Assembly: GCF_031127875.1 (NCBI RefSeq)
Contig: NZ_JARXIA010000021.1
Span: 1 to 64,000 of the forward strand
Length of the DNA: 64,000 bases
Source of the DNA: Pelagicoccus sp. SDUM812005
GTDB taxonomy: Bacteria > Verrucomicrobiota > Verrucomicrobiia > Opitutales > Opitutaceae
Direction: 5' to 3'
In this document: positions 48,166-57,736 of the stretch, piece by piece
Layout of the letters: each line of letters starts with the position of its first letter
Position numbering within the stretch: position 1 is the stretch's first letter
Program-made: the position numbers and the translations under genes
Notes under the pieces: model-generated
Seen by the model: only the letters and a program-made list of their open reading frames with translations
Database searches by the model: none
Told to the model about the DNA's origin: nothing

Positions 48166-51087
48166 ATGAAAGACACCCCCCCACGAAATACCTTACGCTG
48201 GAAAAGCCTCTCGCTTTGTCCGCTTGCCCTGCTCGCCCTCCCGATCGCCGCTTTCGCCCAAACGTCAGACGAGGATGAAGTCTACGAACTTAGCCCCTTC
48301 GTAGTGGATGGATCCGAGGACAACGGCTACCGCGCCGCAAATACCTTGGCCGGCACCCGCATGAACGCCCAGCTCAAGGACACCGCCGCCTCCGTATCCA
48401 CTTTTACTAAAGCCTTCCTGGAAGACCTTGGCGCCACCGACCTAGAGTCGGTCATGAACTACTCCGCCAGCGCCGAAAAGAGCGTCGGCGACACGTCGCC
48501 GAACCCAGGGGGTAACGACAACGTGGATTCAAAGCCTGGATACAACTTCCGCGTACGCGGATTCCAGTCTTCCCGAGCGCGAAACTTCTTCCGCTACGAT
48601 CTTCCAGTCGACGTGTTCAACACGGAACGGCTCGACGAATCCCGCGGCCCGAATTCCATTCTATTCGGCGTCGGCTCCGCCGGCGGCATCGTGAACGTTG
48701 CTACCAAGCAAGCTTTCACGAACCAGGACTTCACCCGCCTGCAGTTCCAGCTCGCCTCCGAAAATGGACGCCGCGGCGCCCTCGACCTCAACAAGACCTT
48801 AATCGAGGACAAGCTCGCCATCCGTTTCAACCTGCTCAAGGACAGCTCGGACGGCTGGCGCTACAGCACCAACGAGGAAGACGAACGTATCCACGCTGCC
48901 GCTACCTACAAGCTTGCCGAAAAGACGACCTTGCGTGCCGAATTCGAACTGGGCGCGGTCGACGACGTAGTCGCTCGCCCCTACCAGATCACCGACGACT
49001 ACAGCCAATGGGACGGCACCACCTTCGCCTCCGGCGTGTGGACAACCCCTCCCGGCGCCCGTCGTTCGCAGTGGTGGGGCGGCACGGTTCCGACCTACGT
49101 TTCCAATAGCGGGACTGTGGTGGACACCCGCTCCCAGATGGAAACCATCAATTCCCACAACCCGATCAGCGACTTCCCCAACTACTCGGCATGGTGGAAC
49201 GCAGCCTCGGGCGATACCAACGTCATTCCGGAATCCATCATCCCCGCCAGCGTCAACGTTGCCGGCCCTGGAGCAAAGCGGGAACTCGACTACAATACCC
49301 ACACCTTCATTGCGGAGCAACAGCTCGGCGACCTCTTCGTCGAGCTCGCCTACCACCGCACCGAGTCAGACTGGGTAAGCCATTGGACGGAATCCAGCAG
49401 CCTGCAGATCGATCCCAACGAAAATCGGATCGACGGCAGTCCTAACCCCTTCGTTGGACAGTACTACCTCGAAGGCCGCTGGGACAAGCGTACCCGTAAC
49501 ATCTCCTCGGATACGTACCGAGCCACCCTCGGCTACAAGCTCGATACCGAGCGCATGGGTACCCATAACTTCGTAGCCATGTGGTCCAAGGACGACCAAA
49601 TCCAGGCCTTCACCAACGAAACTTTGGCGATAACAGACGAAGACATTATCGGCTCTTGGGGCGCCACCCCCGACAACGCTCGCTACCGTCCCGCATTCCG
49701 CCAGTATTTCACCGAACTGGGAGACTGGGAAAACTTCCACATTCCGAGCTGGGAAACGCGTATCAACGGAGCCCCTACGCTGAGCAACAACGCGCTCTAC
49801 GACGACAAGACCGTATCCATGGACTGGATCATTCGCGACCAGAACCAAAACGACGACCGCGTCGATACTGACTCCATCCTCCTCGGGGCCCAAAGCTACT
49901 GGATGGACAAGAAGCTGGTCACCACCCTCGGTTACCGCAGCGACAAGGTTGAGAACCTCACCCACGACACCGTGCGCGGCGACGATGGCTACTACATGAT
50001 CGACTACGACTCCCCTAACCTGCAGGATTTCGATTCGGAAACGATCACCGCAGGCGGCGTTTACCACCTCACCGACACGTTCAGCCTCTTCTACAACCGT
50101 TCGGAAAACACCAACTACCCGAACTTCCTCATCTCGGTTCTGCCGGAAGACCTCACCCGTCCCATCCAGACCGGAACTCCCGAGCCTCCGCAAGGCAGCG
50201 GTTGGGACGCTGGCATCATGTTCCAATTGATGGACAACAAGATCACCGGCCGCCTCACCTACTACGAAGCTGAGGTGATGGATACGGAAAACTGGTCCTA
50301 CGGCTGGAACATTACCACCTCCCGCGAAAATGGCATCCTCAACCTCCTCGTCGATCGCGATTTCATCGACCAGGAAACCGCGGACATTCGCTACATCGAT
50401 TCCAACGGCACCCTCTTCGACGAGGAATCCTCCGGTTGGGAGCTAACCTCCACCGCGAATCTGAGCAAAAACTGGCGCCTGAACTTCAACGCCTCCTCCA
50501 CCGACCGCATTCGCTTCAACGCCTATGCAGACGCGGAACGACTCTTGGATTCATCCAAGGAATGGGTGCTCGGCCTAGACGGAATCAACGGCAGCACTGA
50601 AGTTGGCTCTTCCCCCACTCCTGGCGAGCCCGGCGAAACGGTCGACCAATTCTACGATCGCTGGATGAGCGACCTCCTCTTCTACCGTCGCGGCGAGGAA
50701 GTGAAGCGTGGCCTGCGCGAGTTCAAGTACAACCTCTTCACCGCCTACGACTTCACCGAGGGCAAAGCCAAGGGACTCACCATCGGAGGCGGCCTACGCT
50801 ACCAGAGCGCCAACATCGTAGGCGTCGACGGAGAGGGCAACATCCTCAAGGGCGACGACCTAAGCTACGTCGACCTCATGCTCCGCTACCGCTTCAAGCA
50901 AAAGCTCTTCGGCAAAGCGGCCACCAGCATACAGCTGAACGTGAACAACCTCTTCGAAAAGGAAGGCCTAATTCCCGTTCGCTACGCTCCCGTCCAAGGA
51001 GAGAACTACAGCAATCCAGACATCGTCGACGCGGCAACCTTCCACGACCCGCAATCGGTTCGTCTCACCTTCAACGTCCATATGTAG
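48166..51087 (+). CDS. TonB-dependent outer-membrane receptor (locus 3)
   Basis: A 973-residue receptor. It has a signal peptide (CPLALLALPIAAFAQ), the acidic linker DEDEVYELSPFVV, a plug with GTRMNAQLKDTAASVSTF, FRVRGFQSSRARNFFRYD and SRGPNSILFGVGSAGG, then a barrel. The last residue is Met after FNVH rather than an aromatic, which is unusual for barrel insertion. It belongs to the same broad family as the two receptors of region 1 but is shorter and clearly diverged. ATG 48166 is chosen because the signal peptide follows; the frame is open to 47929 without homology. It heads the sulfatase/GH locus. Confidence 0.9.
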   Translation: MKDTPPRNTLRWKSLSLCPLALLALPIAAFAQTSDEDEVYELSPFVVDGSEDNGYRAANTLAGTRMNAQLKDTAASVSTFTKAFLEDLGATDLESVMNYSASAEKSVGDTSPNPGGNDNVDSKPGYNFRVRGFQSSRARNFFRYDLPVDVFNTERLDESRGPNSILFGVGSAGGIVNVATKQAFTNQDFTRLQFQLASENGRRGALDLNKTLIEDKLAIRFNLLKDSSDGWRYSTNEEDERIHAAATYKLAEKTTLRAEFELGAVDDVVARPYQITDDYSQWDGTTFASGVWTTPPGARRSQWWGGTVPTYVSNSGTVVDTRSQMETINSHNPISDFPNYSAWWNAASGDTNVIPESIIPASVNVAGPGAKRELDYNTHTFIAEQQLGDLFVELAYHRTESDWVSHWTESSSLQIDPNENRIDGSPNPFVGQYYLEGRWDKRTRNISSDTYRATLGYKLDTERMGTHNFVAMWSKDDQIQAFTNETLAITDEDIIGSWGATPDNARYRPAFRQYFTELGDWENFHIPSWETRINGAPTLSNNALYDDKTVSMDWIIRDQNQNDDRVDTDSILLGAQSYWMDKKLVTTLGYRSDKVENLTHDTVRGDDGYYMIDYDSPNLQDFDSETITAGGVYHLTDTFSLFYNRSENTNYPNFLISVLPEDLTRPIQTGTPEPPQGSGWDAGIMFQLMDNKITGRLTYYEAEVMDTENWSYGWNITTSRENGILNLLVDRDFIDQETADIRYIDSNGTLFDEESSGWELTSTANLSKNWRLNFNASSTDRIRFNAYADAERLLDSSKEWVLGLDGINGSTEVGSSPTPGEPGETVDQFYDRWMSDLLFYRRGEEVKRGLREFKYNLFTAYDFTEGKAKGLTIGGGLRYQSANIVGVDGEGNILKGDDLSYVDLMLRYRFKQKLFGKAATSIQLNVNNLFEKEGLIPVRYAPVQGENYSNPDIVDAATFHDPQSVRLTFNVHM

Positions 51088-51120
51088 TCGATGGTCTGAT
51101 ACGATAAATTTCTTTTAAAC

Positions 51121-51169
51121 GGGGCTCCTGGGACCGAGATCGAAATCTCACCTTGGAGCCCTTGCTATT
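51121..51169 (+). terminator. Possible terminator after TonB receptor 3
   Basis: Outer stem GGGCTCC/GGAGCCC (51122-51128 with 51155-51161) and inner GAGAT/ATCTC with a CGAA loop; the tail is only weakly T-rich, so attenuation rather than full termination is possible. Confidence 0.4.
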
Positions 51170-51208
51170 CCCGCTTTCGAAAAAACCGGTATCCACACGA
51201 TCAACACA

Positions 51209-52777
51209 ATGATTAACAAACTCACGCTCTTAACAATCGGCCTCGCGCTTTCGAGCCCACTCGCAACACCGCAGGCCCAAGCCGCCCAGAAGCGCCCGAA
51301 CGTAGTGCTCATCGTCGCCGACGACCTCGGATGGAAAGACCTTTCGGTCCAAGGCAGCGAATTCTACGAATCTCCAAACTTGGACCGGCTCGCTAATTCC
51401 GGGGCCCGTTTCACCGACGGCTACGCCGCCTGCCAGGTCTGCAGCCCCTCGCGCGCCAGCCTCATGAGCGGACAGTATCCCGCTCGCCTCGGCGTCACCG
51501 ACTGGATCGGCGCTCCCGAAGAAGAGGAGTGGGACCGCAACACCCGCATGCTTCCGCCTACCTACCGACACGAACTCCCGCACGAGCGCACCACCATCGC
51601 CGAAGCGCTCAAGGAAGCCGGATACGCCACCTTCTTCGCGGGCAAATGGCACCTCGGCGACCGCGAAACCGATTGGCCCGAGCACCACGGCTTCGATATC
51701 AACAAGGGTGGCTTCGACCGCGGAGGCCCTCCTGGCGGCTACTTCTCGCCCTACGGCAACCCGCGTCTCGAAGACGGCCCTGACGGCGAGTACCTGCCGC
51801 TGCGCCTCGGCCGCGAGACCGCCCAATTCATCGAGAGCAACGCAGACCGTCCCTTCTTCGCCACCCTCTGCTTCTACTCCGTGCACGGTCCCGCCCAAAC
51901 CACCAAGGAGCTCTGGGAAAAGTACCGCCAAAAAGCCGCCCAACAACCCCAGCCCGCCCATCGCATGGGAGTCGAAGCCCGCAATCCGATCCGCATCGTT
52001 CAGGACAACCCCATCTACGGCGGCATGATCGAAGCCATGGACCAAGCCGTCGGCATCGTGATGGAAGCCCTCGAGAAGAACGGCCTCGCGGAAGACACCA
52101 TCATCGTCTTCACCTCCGACAACGGCGGCGTCGCTTCCGGCGACCACTGGGCCACCTCAGCCCTGCCCCTGCGCGGCGGCAAAGGCTACCAGTGGGAGGG
52201 CGGCATACGCGTCCCCTTCTTCGTCTCCTGGCCCGGCACCATCCCTGCCGGTACCGTATCCGACCAGCCCGTCATCGGCACCGACGTCTACCCAACCATC
52301 CTGGACCTCGCCGGACTGCCGCTCCGTCCCGAGGAGCACGCCGACGGCGTTAGCCTCGCCCCTGCCCTCCAGAACAAGCCCCTTCCCGACCGAGCCCTCT
52401 ACTGGCACTACCCGCACTACGGCAACCAAGGAGGCGATCCCGTATCCATTATTCGTGACGGACACTGGAAGCTCGTCCTATTCCACGAAACCAAGTCCAT
52501 CGAGCTCTACCACCTCGACCAGGACCCGGGCGAACGCAACAACCTCGTCGCCATGTACCCAGAGCAGTCCCAGCGACTCCACCAAAAGCTCCAAAACTGG
52601 CTCTCGGGTATGGACGCCAAAATGCCGCTGCCTAACGAAAACTTCGACGAGAAGCGATTTGCCGAAGCCCAGGCCCGCATCCCCGGTCCCTACAAGGAGC
52701 GTCAGGAGAAGGCCGCCGCCCAAATCCTCGAAGAAGACTGGAGCCCGAACCCCAGCTGGTGGGGCAGCCAAAAGTAA
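51209..52777 (+). CDS. Secreted type I sulfatase (arylsulfatase family S1)
   Basis: A 522-residue protein with a signal peptide cleaved near AQAAQ. NVVLIVADDLGWKDL supplies the metal-binding Asp pair, CQVCSPSRASLMSG holds the formylglycine Cys (about 78) in CxPxR, and FFAGKWHLGD gives the conserved Lys and His. FTSDNGG near 300 is the distal metal site. All are intact, so it should be active once the Cys is oxidised by a maturase, which is not encoded here. It would remove sulfate esters from a marine polysaccharide in the periplasm. Confidence 0.92.
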   Translation: MINKLTLLTIGLALSSPLATPQAQAAQKRPNVVLIVADDLGWKDLSVQGSEFYESPNLDRLANSGARFTDGYAACQVCSPSRASLMSGQYPARLGVTDWIGAPEEEEWDRNTRMLPPTYRHELPHERTTIAEALKEAGYATFFAGKWHLGDRETDWPEHHGFDINKGGFDRGGPPGGYFSPYGNPRLEDGPDGEYLPLRLGRETAQFIESNADRPFFATLCFYSVHGPAQTTKELWEKYRQKAAQQPQPAHRMGVEARNPIRIVQDNPIYGGMIEAMDQAVGIVMEALEKNGLAEDTIIVFTSDNGGVASGDHWATSALPLRGGKGYQWEGGIRVPFFVSWPGTIPAGTVSDQPVIGTDVYPTILDLAGLPLRPEEHADGVSLAPALQNKPLPDRALYWHYPHYGNQGGDPVSIIRDGHWKLVLFHETKSIELYHLDQDPGERNNLVAMYPEQSQRLHQKLQNWLSGMDAKMPLPNENFDEKRFAEAQARIPGPYKERQEKAAAQILEEDWSPNPSWWGSQK

Positions 52778-52789
52778 GCCTAACTTCCA

Positions 52790-52814
52790 GCGTCGCCTCG
52801 CTTCGGGGCGACGC
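52790..52814 (+). terminator. Possible terminator or leader hairpin
   Basis: Stem GCGTCGCC/GGCGACGC (52790-52797 with 52807-52814), 9-nt loop; the following sequence is not strongly T-rich. Confidence 0.4.
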
Positions 52815-52959
52815 CACCTTACTTAGGCAATATAATCCATCTTTTCTAACAGTTTAGGATATTGGGATTTGGGCAGTTTTTAGCTAATATCGTCCCGTCC
52901 TCCGCTCACCCCATCGAGCGAGAAATCTCACCCGAACCTCAATTTACCTTCAATCACGC

Positions 52960-55900
52960 ATGAGCACAATCAAGCCAGTCGAAATCTGGGAGGAAACCGT
53001 ATCCCTCCCGACTTACGGAATCGGAAAGCCCAACCGCAATCCGATGTTTCTCGAGAAGCGCGTCTACCAAGGCAGCTCCGGCGCCGTCTACCCGCACCCA
53101 GTCATCGAGAAGATTTTCGACGAAAAGCAGGACAAGGACTATCAAGCCGTGTACCTTGAAAACGAATACATCAAGGTCATGCTCCTTCCCGAGCTGGGAG
53201 GCCGCGTCCACTCCGCCTACGACAAGACGAACGACTACAACTTCGTCTACCAAAACGACGTCATCAAGCCCGCCCTCGTCGGGCTCACCGGACCCTGGAT
53301 CTCCGGCGGCATCGAATTCAACTGGCCGCAGCACCACCGTCCGAGCACCTTCGACCCGACCGACCATCGCCTAGAAAAGCACGACGACGGATCCGCCACC
53401 GTCTGGATCGGCGAAATCGAACGCATGTTCCGCACCAAGGCGCTTGTAGGCTTCCGCCTGTATCCAGGAAAGGCCTACCTCGAGCTGGACGTTCGCCTCT
53501 ACAACCGCACCAGCGAGCCGCAAACTTTCCTCTGGTGGGCGAATCCCGCCGTTGCCGTCAACGACGACTACCAATCCGTATTCCCACCCGACGTGCACGC
53601 TGTCATGGACCACGGCAAGCGCGCCGTATCCGATTTCCCGATCGCCACCGGCGAGTACTACAAGATGGACTACTCTCCCGGCACCGATATCTCCCGCTAC
53701 AAGAATATCCCGGTGCCAACCTCCTACATGGCCTACCACTCCGACTTCGACTTCGTGGGCTGCTACGACCATGGCCCGCAAGCAGGCATGCTGCACGTCG
53801 CCAACCACCACGTGGTTCCCGGCAAGAAGCAGTGGACCTGGGGCAACGGCGACTTCGGCCGCGTCTGGGATCGTCAGCTCACCGACGAAAACGGCCCCTA
53901 CATCGAGCTCATGTGCGGCGCCTATACGGACAACCAACCGGACTTCACCTGGCTCATGCCTGGCGAGGAGAAACGCTTCACCCAAATCTTCATGCCGTAC
54001 AAAGGCATCGGCCCCGCGAGCAACGCGGACAAGAACGGCGTGCTCAGCCTCGACCGCAAGGGCGATTCCGCTCGTGTCGGCGTGTATCTAACATCCCATG
54101 ACACGGTTACCGTTACCTTAAGCGCCAAGGGCGACCAGATCTGGCAAAAGGAGCTGGAGCTGGATCCGACCTCACCGTTTATCGAAACCCTCTCCGTCGC
54201 CAAAGACCTCGCCGATCAAGACTTCACCCTCACCGTCCGCTCGGCCAAGCGGAAGCTCAGCTTTACGCCGCTCCCCGAAGAAAAGCCCCCCGTACCCGAC
54301 GCCGCCACACCGGCCAAGGTTCCGCAGGACATCGACTCGGTCGAAGAACTCTTCCTCAACGGCCTGCACCTCGAGCAGTACCGCCACGCCACCTACCGCC
54401 CGGAGCCCTTCTACGAAGAAGCCCTCCGCCGCGATCCGGGCGACAGCCGTTGCAACAACGCTATGGGTCTCCTGCTCCTGCGAGCCGGGAAACCCGCCTG
54501 CGCCGAAACCTATTTCCGCAAAGCGGTCGAACGCCAAACCCTGCGCAACCCGAACCCCTACGACGGCGAAGCCTACTACAACCTCGGCCTCGCCCTGAAG
54601 CGCCAAGGCAAGCGCCAGGAAGCATTCGACGCCTTGCACAAGTCGGTCTGGAACGACGCATGGCAGTGCGCCGGCTACTTCGAGCTAGCCCGTTTGTCCT
54701 GTCTCGACGGCAACTTCGAACAAGCCCTCGAGCAAGTTGACCGCTCCCTCAGCCGCAACATCCACCACCACAAGGCCCGTCACCTAAAAATCGCGGTCTT
54801 GCGTCAGCTGGATCGCGAGCAGGAAGCTAAAGCCGAAATCGAAACCGCCCTTTCCCATGACGCCATCGAATTCGGCGCCTTGCGCGAAAAGCTCCTGATT
54901 ACCGGCCAAAGCGAATTCGCGTCTCTCATTCGTGGATACGTGCACAACTACATTGAAATCGCCCTCGACTACACGGAAGCGGGCTTCTTCGAGGAAGCTG
55001 TAGCCCTCTTGGCGGAAGCGCCGCAAGACTACCCGATGGTCAACTACTACGCAGGCTGGATCGAGCTCGAGCGCGGCAACCAAGAAGCTGCAGGGGAAGC
55101 CTTCAAGAAAGCCTCCGCAGCCTCTCCCGACTACTGCTTCCCCAATCGCTACGAGTGCGTAGCCGCTCTCACCGCGGCGATCGAGACAGTGCCCGCCGAC
55201 TCCAAGGCTCCCTACTATCTCGGAAACTTCTGGTATTCGCGTCGTCAATACGACGATGCCATCCAAAACTGGGAACGTTCCGTCGAGCTGGATCCGAACT
55301 TCGCCATCCCTTGGCGCAACCTCGGCCTCGCCTACATGAACAAGCGCCAACACGCCGAAGCCGCGGAGCAAGGGCTGGAAACCGCCTTCACCCTGGCCCC
55401 CGACGACGCCCGCATCTTCTTCGAGCTCGACCAGCTCCGCAAGAAAACCGGCGTCTCGCTCGAAGAGCGCCTCGCCTCCATGGAGGCCCACCGCGAGCTG
55501 GTCCTGGAACGCGACGACCAAACCGTAGAACTCGTTTCCCTCTACAACCTGCAAGGCCGCTACCAGGATGCTCTCGCCATCCTCGAAACGCGCAACTTCC
55601 ATCCTTGGGAAGGCGGCGAAGGCAAGGTCGCCTACCAGTACACCGCCAGCCTGCTCGGCCTCGCCAAGCAAGCCCTGCAGGACGGCCAGTTCGCCGAGGC
55701 CATCGCTCACCTGGAAGAGACCCGCTCCTATCCAGACAACCTCGGCGAAGGCAAGCTGCACGGAGCCCAGGAGAACGACATCCTCTACTACCTCGGCTGC
55801 GCTTACGAAGGGCTGGGCGAAACGGACAAGGCGCGGGAGTGCTTCGAGTCCGCCTCCGTCGGCCTCACCGAACCCACCACCGCCATGTACTACAACGACC

Positions 55901-56259
55901 AGCCGCCGGAAAGCATCTTCTTCCAAGGCTTGGCCAAGCAAAAGCTGGGCCGCGAGGCGGACGCCCGCGCCATCTTCCAACGCTTGGTCAGCTACGCGGA
56001 CGAACATATCGACGACGAGGTGCAGATGGACTATTTCGCGGTTTCCCTCCCGGACTTTCTCGTGTTCGATGAAGACTTGAACGAGCAGAACCGTATCCAT
56101 TGCCTCTTCATCTCCGCCCTCGGCTACATCGGCCTCGGCGAAGCGGACAAGGCAAGCGAAACATTCGATCGCCTCCTTGCAGCAGCTCCCTTCCACCGTG
56201 GAGCGCTCCTGCGCAAATCTCTGCTAAACCTCGACACAAACGCTCCCGTCACCCCTTAG
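52960..56259 (+). CDS. DUF5107 domain protein with TPR repeats
   Basis: A 1099-residue protein without a signal peptide, so cytoplasmic. Residues 1-about 330 form a galactose-mutarotase-like beta-sandwich of DUF5107 type (LPELGGRVHSAYDKT, SGGIEFNWPQHH, GEYYKMDYSPG). From about 460 to the end it is tetratricopeptide repeats (for example AYYNLGLALKRQGKRQEAFDAL, read here as YYNLGLALKRQGK, and PWRNLGLAYMNK). Such fusions recur in polysaccharide loci of Verrucomicrobia and other bacteria. A sugar-binding or glycosidase role is likely, but no catalytic assignment can be made from sequence. The MFS gene starts 6 bp after its stop. Confidence 0.78.
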   Translation: MSTIKPVEIWEETVSLPTYGIGKPNRNPMFLEKRVYQGSSGAVYPHPVIEKIFDEKQDKDYQAVYLENEYIKVMLLPELGGRVHSAYDKTNDYNFVYQNDVIKPALVGLTGPWISGGIEFNWPQHHRPSTFDPTDHRLEKHDDGSATVWIGEIERMFRTKALVGFRLYPGKAYLELDVRLYNRTSEPQTFLWWANPAVAVNDDYQSVFPPDVHAVMDHGKRAVSDFPIATGEYYKMDYSPGTDISRYKNIPVPTSYMAYHSDFDFVGCYDHGPQAGMLHVANHHVVPGKKQWTWGNGDFGRVWDRQLTDENGPYIELMCGAYTDNQPDFTWLMPGEEKRFTQIFMPYKGIGPASNADKNGVLSLDRKGDSARVGVYLTSHDTVTVTLSAKGDQIWQKELELDPTSPFIETLSVAKDLADQDFTLTVRSAKRKLSFTPLPEEKPPVPDAATPAKVPQDIDSVEELFLNGLHLEQYRHATYRPEPFYEEALRRDPGDSRCNNAMGLLLLRAGKPACAETYFRKAVERQTLRNPNPYDGEAYYNLGLALKRQGKRQEAFDALHKSVWNDAWQCAGYFELARLSCLDGNFEQALEQVDRSLSRNIHHHKARHLKIAVLRQLDREQEAKAEIETALSHDAIEFGALREKLLITGQSEFASLIRGYVHNYIEIALDYTEAGFFEEAVALLAEAPQDYPMVNYYAGWIELERGNQEAAGEAFKKASAASPDYCFPNRYECVAALTAAIETVPADSKAPYYLGNFWYSRRQYDDAIQNWERSVELDPNFAIPWRNLGLAYMNKRQHAEAAEQGLETAFTLAPDDARIFFELDQLRKKTGVSLEERLASMEAHRELVLERDDQTVELVSLYNLQGRYQDALAILETRNFHPWEGGEGKVAYQYTASLLGLAKQALQDGQFAEAIAHLEETRSYPDNLGEGKLHGAQENDILYYLGCAYEGLGETDKARECFESASVGLTEPTTAMYYNDQPPESIFFQGLAKQKLGREADARAIFQRLVSYADEHIDDEVQMDYFAVSLPDFLVFDEDLNEQNRIHCLFISALGYIGLGEADKASETFDRLLAAAPFHRGALLRKSLLNLDTNAPVTP

Positions 56260-56265
56260 AACCCC

Positions 56266-57678
56266 GTGCAAACAAACCATAACTTCAACGGAAAATACAT
56301 CTTCTGCATCTCCCTCGTAGCCGCCATGGGCGGTCTGCTCTTCGGCTACGACTGGGTGGTCATTGGCGGGGCTCGCGCCTTCTACGAGCCCTTCTTCGGC
56401 CTCACCGGAGAGGAAAACGCCTGGATGGCCGGCTGGGCCGCTGGATCGGCCCTGCTCGGCTGCCTTGCGGGAGCTATCCTCTCCGGCGCCATCACCGACC
56501 GCTTAGGCAGAAAGCGCATCCTCATCCTCGCCGCCGTCATGTTCACCGCCTCCGCGGTTTGGACCGCCTTGGCGGGCAGCCTTACCGGATTCGTGCTCGC
56601 CCGCATCCTCGGAGGCGTGGGCATCGGCCTGGCTTCCAACGTCTCGCCCATGTACATCGCCGAGGTTTCGCCTTCCAGCATGCGAGGCAGGTTCGTATCC
56701 ATAAACCAACTCACCATCGTCATCGGCGTGCTCGCAGCCCAGCTGGTGAACCTCGCCATCTACAACTACGCGCCCATCGACACCGCCGCCACCGCCGCGA
56801 CGATCCTCGAATCCTGGAACGGACAACAAGGCTGGCGCTGGATGTTCGCCGCTGAAGCCCTCCCGGCCGCAGGTTTCCTTGTATTGGCATTTTTCATACC
56901 GGAATCGCCTCGCTGGCTGATCAAGAAAAACCGCCGCAGCGAAGCGGCCACCGTTTTGGAAAAGATCGGCGGCAAGGCCTACGCGGATTTCGAAGTCGAC
57001 GACATCGGTCAGACCCTCTCCAAGGACACCGACCGTTTCCGCCTCCGAGAACTGCTGCAAAAGAAGCTCTTCGGAGTCGTCCTGCTGGGCGTGTTCATCG
57101 CCATGTTCCAGCAATGGTGCGGCATCAATACCATCTTCTACTACGCCAGCGAAGTCTTCGCCTCCGCCGGCTACGACTTGAGCGACCAGATGACCAATAT
57201 CGTCTGGACCGGCGGCGTAAACCTTGTCTTCACCTTCGTCGCCATCTTCGTGGTCGACAAGCTGGGTCGCCGCCCCCTCATGCTCTTCGGAGCTGGCGGC
57301 TTGGCCGTGATCTACGCCATCATGGGCGCCCTGTATCTCTTCGAAGTGGAAGGCGCTTTCGTGCTGGTCATCGTACTCGCCGCTATCGCTTGCTACGCCA
57401 TGACCCTTGCCCCGATCACCTGGGTACTACTCTCCGAAATTTTCCCCAATCGCGTTCGCGGAGCCGCCATGGCGGTTTGCGTATCCAGCCTGTGGATCGC
57501 CAACTTCCTGCTGGTGCAGACCTTCCCACCGATCAACGCGGCCCTTGGCGCCTCAGGCACCTTCTGGCTCTACGGAATTATCTGCGCCGTCGGATTCTTC
57601 GTATTCGCTCTGAAAGTACCGGAAACCAAAGGCAAATCCCTCGAGGACATCGAACGCGAACTCACCTCTCAGAACTAG
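56266..57678 (+). CDS. MFS sugar porter (SP family)
   Basis: A 470-residue transporter with 12 predicted membrane helices. The sugar-porter signatures are present: GGLLFGYDWVVIGGA in helix 1, DRLGRKR in loop 2-3, PESPRWL in loop 6-7, QQWCGINTIFYYAS in helix 7 and PETKGKSLEDIE at the C-terminus. It imports a monosaccharide with protons. A GTG start at 56266 is used, since the first ATG lies inside helix 1. It lies 6 bp after the DUF5107 gene and 58 bp before the GH2 gene, so it is part of the same operon. Confidence 0.92.
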   Translation: MQTNHNFNGKYIFCISLVAAMGGLLFGYDWVVIGGARAFYEPFFGLTGEENAWMAGWAAGSALLGCLAGAILSGAITDRLGRKRILILAAVMFTASAVWTALAGSLTGFVLARILGGVGIGLASNVSPMYIAEVSPSSMRGRFVSINQLTIVIGVLAAQLVNLAIYNYAPIDTAATAATILESWNGQQGWRWMFAAEALPAAGFLVLAFFIPESPRWLIKKNRRSEAATVLEKIGGKAYADFEVDDIGQTLSKDTDRFRLRELLQKKLFGVVLLGVFIAMFQQWCGINTIFYYASEVFASAGYDLSDQMTNIVWTGGVNLVFTFVAIFVVDKLGRRPLMLFGAGGLAVIYAIMGALYLFEVEGAFVLVIVLAAIACYAMTLAPITWVLLSEIFPNRVRGAAMAVCVSSLWIANFLLVQTFPPINAALGASGTFWLYGIICAVGFFVFALKVPETKGKSLEDIERELTSQN

Positions 57679-57736
57679 TTCCCGCCCCCTGCCACGCCAT
57701 CACAGCGACGCAGCCTAAACGCCCAAAAATTAGTCC

